NCBI GenBank assembly: GCA_002449665.1
Contig: DJXH01000055.1
Coordinates: 1-10,806 of the forward strand
Origin: Bacteroidales bacterium UBA7009
GTDB taxonomy: Bacteria > Bacteroidota > Bacteroidia > Bacteroidales > Paludibacteraceae
Reading direction: 5' to 3'
DNA length: 10,806 nt
The position numbers were made by a program, and so were the translations under genes. Position 1 is the stretch's first letter. Every line of letters starts with the position of its first letter. The notes below the pieces were generated by a model that did not search any database, was not told the DNA's origin, and saw only the letters and a program-made list of their open reading frames with translations. Positions 6,435 to 10,806 of this stretch are shown here, one piece after another.

Positions 6435-7934
6435 TTATGCGCTGTGCATACGTCCGAAGAGGATGGAGCGCATAGTAAGGAAAAAGTATTTTATGTCAGT
6501 TTTGACAGGGTGCTCAAAGTACTCGTCAAGATATTTGCTTTCGCTTTGGCAAAGTTCTTCAAAGGTCTTCGGGTGGTCGATATAGAACGGCGGTATGAGT
6601 CCGGGCTTGCAGCGGGTACGCTTGTCTTGGAGCCATTCGGGATAGGTGTCGAACATCGTTTGCGAGAGTGGCCGCACACCTACAAGTTTGACATCGCCTT
6701 TGAGCCAGTTCCATATCATAGGCAGTTCGTCTATCCAATAGCGGCGCATAAACCGTCCCCAAGTGGTGATACGGAAGTCATTGTCGCTCTTGTCGGCTAT
6801 GTTCATACCACCTCGGCGGTCGAAGACATATTTCTGTATATACTCCGAATAGGGGTGCATAGTGCGGAACTTATAGAACAGCACTTTTTCTTTGTTTTTA
6901 CATACACGCGGAAGTTTGATTAGCGGACCATAAACTTTGAGTTGTTCTTGGTCGTAAGGCTGTGAGTGGCGGCGTGCAAAGACGTAGTCTATATGTCCCA
7001 TAGGCACTATTTTCTCCACCTCAAAACCGCAGTAGTAGAGTCTGCCGAGTACTTCGGCTTTGGAGAGCATACGTTTGCGTCCCTTGGTGAGGTCATAGTA
7101 GAGCCGCGACATCAGCACAAGACGAGGCAGGATACGTTTGTAGAAGAACCAAGCGCAATAGACTATATAATTGACACCACGCGGGTACTCGGACATAATC
7201 TTCTCTTTCACATACTGTTGCGGACGGTAGCAACAGACATAAAGTCCGTTATCGGGAAGTTTTTGATTGACAATACAGAAACGTTTGTTTATTCCTTTGG
7301 CATCGTTGAGCAGAGTGAGGTCAACGATGGTGCTGTATGAGTAGTTTTGCAGCGAAAGGAAAGAGAAGCGGTCGCGGTTGGCGACAATCTTCGTCAGACG
7401 GCTGTCTAATCTTGCTTCGCGCAGGAGCATTAGGTAGTCTTCTTCTGTTGTGAGGGAGAGGACGGTCTGATGTATAGTCTCCACGGATTCGGGTGTACGC
7501 TGTTCGTCCGGGCGGCTCACTACGGCGTTCTCGCGTTGCTCTATCTGCATAGGCGGTACGGTCATCTGGCAGGCGTATTTCCAATAGTGTTTGACGAGGA
7601 TAACGACCGTATCAAGCATCATCACTATTCCCACCTGCCACATTGCCACTTTTTCTGACAGTGACCAAGGCAGTCGCGGAACGACTTGCCAAACGAGCAG
7701 CATAAGACAGCCACCGGTAAAAAGCATAGAGAGCATCTCCTGCCAGTACCAACGCTCACGATAGGAACGATACTTGCGCGAGAGCAACCCTAAGGCGACC
7801 CATACTGCCATCATCACGGCAAAAAGCAGAATGTATGCCGAGACATTCTCTTTGGCAGCCATAAGCCGCCAGAGGATACAGATAGCCGTGGCGATGAACC
7901 ACAGCAAACAATCGGTTATAATCCTCCTGCCCAT
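6435..7934 (-). CDS. Polyprenyl-phosphate sugar-phosphate transferase, Bacteroidetes type
   Basis: The C-terminal third is a bacterial sugar transferase catalytic domain of the PglC/WcaJ family, which starts surface-glycan synthesis by moving a sugar-phosphate from a UDP-sugar to undecaprenyl phosphate. In numbering from an upstream GTG at 7991 it shows KFRTMHPYSE (374-383), the catalytic pair D421-E422 in WIDELP, KGDVKLVGVRPL (431-442) and KPGLIPP (462-468). Four membrane helices lie at about 23-43, 51-71, 87-105 and 118-135. Between them and the catalytic part (about 165-345) is a soluble region whose end, LSKAEVLGRLYYCGFEVEKI, resembles a SAM-methyltransferase fold. I prefer the ATG at 7934 (498 residues): it overlaps the previous gene by 19 bp, whereas the GTG at 7991 overlaps by 76 bp and adds only a hydrophilic tail. 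Confidence 0.82.
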   Translation of the reverse strand: MGRRIITDCLLWFIATAICILWRLMAAKENVSAYILLFAVMMAVWVALGLLSRKYRSYRERWYWQEMLSMLFTGGCLMLLVWQVVPRLPWSLSEKVAMWQVGIVMMLDTVVILVKHYWKYACQMTVPPMQIEQRENAVVSRPDEQRTPESVETIHQTVLSLTTEEDYLMLLREARLDSRLTKIVANRDRFSFLSLQNYSYSTIVDLTLLNDAKGINKRFCIVNQKLPDNGLYVCCYRPQQYVKEKIMSEYPRGVNYIVYCAWFFYKRILPRLVLMSRLYYDLTKGRKRMLSKAEVLGRLYYCGFEVEKIVPMGHIDYVFARRHSQPYDQEQLKVYGPLIKLPRVCKNKEKVLFYKFRTMHPYSEYIQKYVFDRRGGMNIADKSDNDFRITTWGRFMRRYWIDELPMIWNWLKGDVKLVGVRPLSQTMFDTYPEWLQDKRTRCKPGLIPPFYIDHPKTFEELCQSESKYLDEYFEHPVKTDIKYFFLTMRSILFGRMHSA

Positions 7935-8734
7935 ATCATTGCTCTTTTTATTATGTTCTTCACTCTCTGCACGCTTTGTTCTTTGAGCCACGGCAGCGAT
8001 TGGTCAGTCCACCGTTGCGGGTGGGTAGTCATCATCACCGCGCCATCGAAAGGCGGTTCAGCGGCTTTAACGGCACGCGCTATGTCCCAAGAGGAATGAT
8101 AGACCCAACCTTTTCTCACCCACTCGTCCTGCTGAGGCACTTTATCGCGAAGAGAAACACGAAATCCGTCCCAGCGACAGCCGGTGTCCGTAAGGTAAAA
8201 CACACTGTTGAAATTGATGCCAAAATACGGCTCTCCAATGATGCCGTAGGAGCGATAGTCATACCGACCGCCTTGATTCTTATATCCATTGCTGTCGCGC
8301 CAAAGGTCACGCCCGTCGTAACGATTGGTCGGTACGCCGTGCATACAGATGGTGCGAACGGGATAAAAGGAGCGAAAATACTCGAGGTTGGCTTCAAAAT
8401 TAGATATTGCCTTTACTTTATCACCGTTGCATATAGCCATATCCTCATAGTGGTAGCCTATCTCGTGTCCGAGCGAGACGATACGCCGTATGGCATCGGG
8501 GACATTACTTGCTTTCACTATGCGAAAATAATATGAAGCAGTTATGCCGAGCGAATGTTCTATTTCGGCAGTGGCAACGCTGTTATACGGGCGCAAATCG
8601 ACATCGTGGCGAAGAACGAGCACCTTGCCAACAGGTCGGGAATCAAGATACTGCTCAAAAGACGTTATCTTGTAGCCCGCTTGTAGGAATGAGTGAAGAA
8701 GATTTTTATAGGAAGATAGTGTAAAATCACGCAT
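7916..8734 (-). CDS. Polysaccharide-deacetylase-like (CE4/NodB-fold) protein
   Basis: A 272-residue soluble protein without signal peptide or membrane helix. The motif LVLRHDVDLRP (39-49) followed by HEIGYHYE (90-97) is the pattern of divergent members of the polysaccharide deacetylase/NodB superfamily. D44, D46, H90 and H95 are candidate metal ligands, and THPQRW (237-242) is a likely late-barrel histidine motif. Relatives often sit in capsule or LPS gene clusters and are left as hypothetical proteins, so a role in envelope glycan modification is inferred from fold and from the sugar transferase gene immediately downstream, which it overlaps. The ATG lies 9 bp after the nuclease stop, consistent with one transcript. 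The exact substrate is unknown, and the classical TFDDG motif is absent. Confidence 0.7.
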   Translation of the reverse strand: MRDFTLSSYKNLLHSFLQAGYKITSFEQYLDSRPVGKVLVLRHDVDLRPYNSVATAEIEHSLGITASYYFRIVKASNVPDAIRRIVSLGHEIGYHYEDMAICNGDKVKAISNFEANLEYFRSFYPVRTICMHGVPTNRYDGRDLWRDSNGYKNQGGRYDYRSYGIIGEPYFGINFNSVFYLTDTGCRWDGFRVSLRDKVPQQDEWVRKGWVYHSSWDIARAVKAAEPPFDGAVMMTTHPQRWTDQSLPWLKEQSVQRVKNIIKRAMIWAGGL

Positions 8735-8743
8735 AGGCAGGAC

Positions 8744-9538
8744 TTATTTATAAAAGATATTCAGCCATTTGGCAAGGCGCACACCAGCTTTGTACAGTTG
8801 TTTTTCGCAAGCCTCGTGCCAGCGGTAGATATAGTGATAGGTATTTTCGTCATTGAGGTTCTGATAGTCGTAAATATCCTGCGTAAGTTGGTAGGTCTGC
8901 AGCAACAGCGAATCAAACGGAGCCTTTTCTATCTCTTCCTGCTCTGACGAATAGCGTGCAACAAGATGTTCGGCATACTCTGAATAGGAGAAGCCGCGTG
9001 AGTCTATCAAGTTTTCATCCCAAACGCGATGGAGATTAGTAGGAGTATAGAACCAATTCATTTTCACGCGGTTACCACCGAGGTCATCTTCGTGGGCAAT
9101 ATGCATAGGACAGTAAGCATCGCCTACAAGGTGGATAAAAAACTTGAGAGCATCTATATGGTTCTGCCCTTGCGGTTTTATGGTATCGGCAAGGAGCGAC
9201 CTGAGGCTGTCGAGTGTTTGCCATAGCCTTCCTCCGTGTTGCGGATAGCAATGAAGAGTAGAGATAACCGCCGAGTCGGAGAGGTTGGGAGCAAGGTCTT
9301 GGAAATGCCAATCGTAGGAATCGGGGTAGATGGTGTCGCTCTTTATCTGGTCAGCCCAGTTTGCCCACCACACCATACCTTTTCTGCCAAGCAGAGAATC
9401 TACAGCAGCAGAGGCTTTGTCAGTCAGGCTGTTATAGGCTATGTCAGCAATGACACGATGCCCGGTCTGCCCCCAAGCGAAGAGCGGAGCAACGGAAACA
9501 AAGAGCAAATACGTCAGCGTAAGGATATACTTCTGCAT
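8744..9538 (-). CDS. Secreted S1/P1-type zinc nuclease
   Basis: A 264-residue S1/P1 nuclease, a phospholipase-C-fold enzyme cleaving single-stranded DNA and RNA with three zinc ions. A signal peptide (about 1-21, ending LFA) would leave tryptophan 22 as the mature N-terminus, as the family requires, since the Trp amino group binds zinc. The remaining predicted ligands are all visible: H27, D63 (in WAD), H78, H136, D140, H146, H170 and D174, with spacing close to that of fungal P1. The motifs WGQTGHRVIADIA, HLVGDAYCPMH and NLHRVWD support it. It is probably periplasmic or exported, where it could salvage nucleic acid. It heads the minus-strand cluster and has its own promoter. Confidence 0.9.
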   Translation of the reverse strand: MQKYILTLTYLLFVSVAPLFAWGQTGHRVIADIAYNSLTDKASAAVDSLLGRKGMVWWANWADQIKSDTIYPDSYDWHFQDLAPNLSDSAVISTLHCYPQHGGRLWQTLDSLRSLLADTIKPQGQNHIDALKFFIHLVGDAYCPMHIAHEDDLGGNRVKMNWFYTPTNLHRVWDENLIDSRGFSYSEYAEHLVARYSSEQEEIEKAPFDSLLLQTYQLTQDIYDYQNLNDENTYHYIYRWHEACEKQLYKAGVRLAKWLNIFYK

Positions 9539-9556
9539 AAGTTACAAATTTGGCGG

Positions 9557-9588
9557 CAAAGGTAGTAAAAGTTTGGCAAACTCGCAAT
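9557..9588 (-). promoter_or_regulatory. Promoter of the nuclease cluster
   Basis: On the minus strand ATTG (9585-9588), a 20-base spacer and TACCTTTG (9557-9564) match the Bacteroidetes consensus with one mismatch in the -33 box. A start near 9550 leaves a leader of only about 12 bases before the nuclease ATG. This is the only good minus-strand promoter seen before the four-gene cluster. Confidence 0.75.
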
Positions 9589-9623
9589 TATTTGCACAAT
9601 TTAACGGATATTTGCCAAATTAG

Positions 9624-9680
9624 GAACAGCAAAAAGACTTTCAAAAGTACTTTTTTGAACAGAAAAAGACATTCAAAGAT
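9624..9680. repeat. Phased imperfect direct repeat between divergent promoters
   Basis: GAACAGCAAAAAGACTTTCA (from 9624) recurs as GAACAGAAAAAGACATTCA (from 9657), with similarity running about 24 bases. The start-to-start distance is 33 bp, about three helical turns, so both copies present the same face of DNA. Within and between them lies the 12-bp palindrome AAAAGTACTTTT (9643-9654). Placed between the nuclease and rpsO promoters, this could be a regulator site, or just upstream A-tract DNA. Confidence 0.5.
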
Positions 9681-9698
9681 TGATTTTTGCTTAAATAA

Positions 9699-9730
9699 CT
9701 TGCGGACACGGATATTTTGCCGTACCTTTG
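9699..9730 (+). promoter_or_regulatory. rpsO promoter
   Basis: CTTG (9699-9702), a 20-base spacer and TACCTTTG (9723-9730) fit the Bacteroidetes promoter consensus. Transcription would begin near 9737, giving a leader of about 90 bases before the rpsO ATG, ample room for translational control. Confidence 0.75.
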
Positions 9731-9761
9731 CAGCCGCTTTTTGAGAAAAGCAGAGATAATG

Positions 9762-9798
9762 TGGCATTGTCAGCAATCTGTGTATTCTTGCAACGCCA
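9762..9798 (+). promoter_or_regulatory. Possible structured rpsO leader
   Basis: TGGC (9762-9765) can pair with GCCA (9795-9798), and TTG (9767-9769) with CAA (9791-9793), leaving one A-C mismatch between the two stems. In many bacteria S15 represses its own translation by binding its leader, but no universal motif exists. This stem is therefore only a candidate site, about 30 bases before the start codon. Confidence 0.25.
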
Positions 9799-9828
9799 TT
9801 ATTGTATAACGTTATTTTACTTATTGTT

Positions 9829-10098
9829 ATGTACTTAACATCAGAAAAGAAAGCCGAAATCTTTGCTCAATACGGCAAAGATGCGAAGAACACCGGCTCG
9901 GCTGAAAGCCAAATCGCTCTCTTCACTTATCGTATTAACCACCTTACCGAGCACCTTAAGAAGAACCATAAGGACTTCGGTACGGAGCGCGCACTGACAG
10001 CATTAGTAGGTAAACGCCGCAGTATGCTTGACTACCTCAAAGCCAAAGACATTGAGCGTTACCGTGCTATCATCAAAGAACTGGGTATCCGTAAGTAA
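9829..10098 (+). CDS. rpsO: 30S ribosomal protein S15
   Basis: An 89-residue S15, exactly the usual size, which binds the central domain of 16S rRNA early in small-subunit assembly. The family motif is clear: TGSAESQIALFTYRINHLTEHLK, then GTERALTALVGKRRSMLDYL, ending YRAIIKELGIRK. I place the start at the ATG at 9829, which gives the conserved N-terminus MYLTSEKK. A frame open from 9802 adds nine hydrophobic residues not found in the family. It is a single-gene transcript, with its own promoter and a strong terminator, and no pnp gene follows. Confidence 0.97.
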   Translation: MYLTSEKKAEIFAQYGKDAKNTGSAESQIALFTYRINHLTEHLKKNHKDFGTERALTALVGKRRSMLDYLKAKDIERYRAIIKELGIRK

Positions 10099-10125
10099 TC
10101 GGCTTCTAACAAAAAACAACAAAAC

Positions 10126-10151
10126 CCCGACTATGATAGTCGGGATTTTTT
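10126..10151 (+). terminator. Intrinsic terminator of rpsO
   Basis: CCCGACTA (10126-10133) and TAGTCGGG (10137-10144) form a perfect 8-bp stem with a 3-base loop, followed by ATTTTTTG. The A-rich stretch before the stem can pair with the T-run, so it may also stop transcription entering from the right. It lies 28 bases after the rpsO stop. Confidence 0.9.
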
Positions 10152-10253
10152 GTTGCTTTATATTGTTGGAGCAGTGATCTGAGGAACGTATAAATTTAGA
10201 AGTTTAGAGTAAAACTAATTGAAATTCATTTAAGGTATGAGATATCGGATATA

Positions 10254-10290
10254 GATTTTCCCCCGAAGCATTATGCAACGGGGGAAGATC
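10254..10290. other. Strong GC-clamped hairpin
   Basis: Bases 10254-10265 pair with 10279-10290 over 12 bp (one T-G wobble), with CCCCCG facing CGGGGG. Inside, GCA (10268-10270) can pair with TGC (10274-10276). There is no T-run on either side, so it fits an RNA-stabilising or processing structure, or a protein site, better than a classical terminator. Confidence 0.6.
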
Positions 10291-10298
10291 ATTTCATA

Positions 10299-10372
10299 GG
10301 GGAGGGCTAAATAAAAACCCGAAACCAAATAACTGACGGTACATTTCTCCATACCGGTCAGCCGCCCTCCCC
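10299..10372 (-). terminator. Nested hairpins, probable end of the surface-protein transcript
   Basis: The outer arms GGGGAGGGC (10299-10307) and GCCCTCCCC (10364-10372) are perfect. The inner arms CTGACGGTA (10333-10341) and TACCGGTCAG (10352-10361) pair with one bulged base. Read on the minus strand, the inner stem is followed by a T-rich stretch including GGGTTTTTATTT, which suits a terminator for the small peptide gene. The outer pairing could compete with this tail. Confidence 0.45.
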
Positions 10373-10383
10373 CGAAGCGTTAC

Positions 10384-10503
10384 CTACACCTGTTCGGGCA
10401 AATCTTCACTACCTTCATCAGGCATTTTCGGACTGCCTACGCAAAGACCATTAAGCAACTCCAATTCCTGAATGTCCGTCTTGGGATTGTTGTAATTCAA
10501 CAT
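10384..10503 (-). CDS. 39-residue acidic peptide, Bacteroidales small-protein type
   Basis: A complete small frame, ATG at 10503 to TAG at 10384. The peptide starts MLNYNNPKTDIQELELL and then reads NGLCVGSPKMPDEG before an acidic tail ending LPEQV. It has one cysteine (residue 21) and no signal peptide or membrane helix. Short proteins beginning with a Y-x-x-P-x-T-like stretch, an alternating hydrophobic segment and a central Leu-Cys before a Gly/Pro/Asp-rich tail are frequently left as hypothetical proteins in Prevotella-like genomes; this resemblance is from memory and needs a search. The gene lies 35 bp downstream of the probable surface-protein gene on the same strand and before the terminator-like hairpins, so it probably shares that transcript. 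The function is unknown. Confidence 0.6.
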   Translation of the reverse strand: MLNYNNPKTDIQELELLNGLCVGSPKMPDEGSEDLPEQV

Positions 10504-10538
10504 AACATTTACTATTTTATCATTTACAATTTGATTAT

Positions 10539-10806
10539 TTATTCCATCCTCTTGCCCTGTGCATCGTATCTTACGCCACCGCGCTCGATAATAAGAATGC
10601 CATCCTCTACGTACTTGCGCGTCTCTATCTCCTGCTCTTCGTCAAGCGTGATTGTCTCACCCGTGTCGGCTATACGTATGCGGACAGGACTACCATAGTA
10701 AGTGCCGTTCTTTATCCGCAAGTAGGCACGGAAACCACGAAGATTAGTACCTGTCGTCTTGTTAGGATAGTACAGACGGTTGCCTACTATAAAGATAGCA
10801 AGATTC
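10539..10806 (-). CDS. C-terminal fragment of a probable surface protein
   Basis: The frame is open from the window's right edge to a TAA at 10539, giving 88 residues of C-terminus; the start lies outside. The sequence reads LYYPNKTTGTNLRGFRAYL, then a region rich in charged residues, and ends KYVEDGILIIERGGVRYDAQGKRME. A final module of the type 'DG-hydrophobic-I-DG-VRY-n-GQ/K' is common at the ends of secreted and cell-surface proteins of Bacteroidales, where it is thought to aid export or anchoring; this assignment is from memory. The TTG at 10721 is internal, not a true start. It is probably transcribed with the 39-residue peptide gene downstream. Confidence 0.65.
   Translation of the reverse strand, partial: NLAIFIVGNRLYYPNKTTGTNLRGFRAYLRIKNGTYYGSPVRIRIADTGETITLDEEQEIETRKYVEDGILIIERGGVRYDAQGKRME

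Larger units (their letters stand above)
10156..10383. other. Gene-free, hairpin-rich stretch
   Basis: No convincing coding frame is visible here; the longest candidate I noted is about 20 codons on the minus strand. It contains three sets of strong inverted repeats, listed separately, and a 10-base motif CCCCCGAAGC present at 10260 and 10369. Its place, downstream of both rpsO and the converging minus-strand genes, suggests transcript ends. Confidence 0.5.

Noticed and set aside
7935..7991. Extension of the sugar transferase to a GTG at 7991
   Set aside because: It would overlap the preceding gene by 76 bp and add only a hydrophilic tail. The ATG at 7934 overlaps by 19 bp and starts just before the first membrane helix. 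The GTG cannot be fully excluded.
9550..9776. Short open frames on both strands between the nuclease and rpsO
   Set aside because: They cover both promoters and the A-rich repeats, have low-complexity Lys/Phe-rich translations and lack family resemblance.
9802..9828. Nine extra residues at the N-terminus of S15
   Set aside because: The family starts MYL-; the extension is hydrophobic, unlike S15, and lies in the leader.
10229..10294. A 20-codon minus-strand frame through the hairpin
   Set aside because: It is very short, spans a strong hairpin and has no coding-like pattern.
10539..10721. A 60-residue gene starting at the TTG at 10721
   Set aside because: The frame is open to the window edge with surface-protein-like sequence upstream of the TTG, so it is the end of a longer gene.

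Overview
The window looks like chromosomal DNA from an uncultured or poorly known member of the Bacteroidales (Bacteroidetes). The evidence is the promoter style (TTTG-N20-TAnnTTTG, seen four times), the near absence of Shine-Dalgarno sequences, a Bacteroidales-like S15 protein, a Bacteroidetes-type sugar transferase, and a surface-protein tail and small peptide of kinds common in this order. I see no insertion sequence, CRISPR array, tRNA or phage gene.

Layout. (1) 1-640 holds no gene. Its left half carries two minus-strand promoters sharing a perfect 39-bp repeat, and a boxA-like motif nearer the edge. Together these look like the leader of an rRNA operon lying just beyond the left edge. 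(2) 641-5341 is a tightly packed plus-strand operon of four genes: a membrane sensor joined to a SpoIIE/PP2C phosphatase and an RsbW-like kinase, a STAS anti-anti-sigma protein, a RelA/SpoT-type alarmone synthetase, and the tRNA methylthiotransferase MtaB. (3) 5351-9538 is a minus-strand cluster read right to left: secreted S1/P1-type nuclease, polysaccharide-deacetylase-like protein, membrane sugar-phosphate transferase, and a bile acid/sodium-symporter-family transporter. (4) A 290-bp divergent intergenic region follows, with back-to-back promoters and a helically phased direct repeat. (5) rpsO lies on the plus strand with a strong terminator. (6) The right end, on the minus strand, carries the C-terminus of a probable surface protein, a 39-residue peptide gene just downstream of it, and a hairpin-rich stretch that probably ends their transcript.

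How the genes may work together. The sensor phosphatase/kinase and the STAS protein form a complete partner-switching module: one polypeptide could both phosphorylate and dephosphorylate the STAS serine in response to a periplasmic signal. The alarmone synthetase gene overlaps the STAS gene by one base, so the output may be linked to (p)ppGpp; no sigma factor is visible in the window. This coupling is the most interesting candidate system here. The nuclease cluster mixes envelope-glycan genes with a secreted nuclease and a transporter, and its shared role is unclear.
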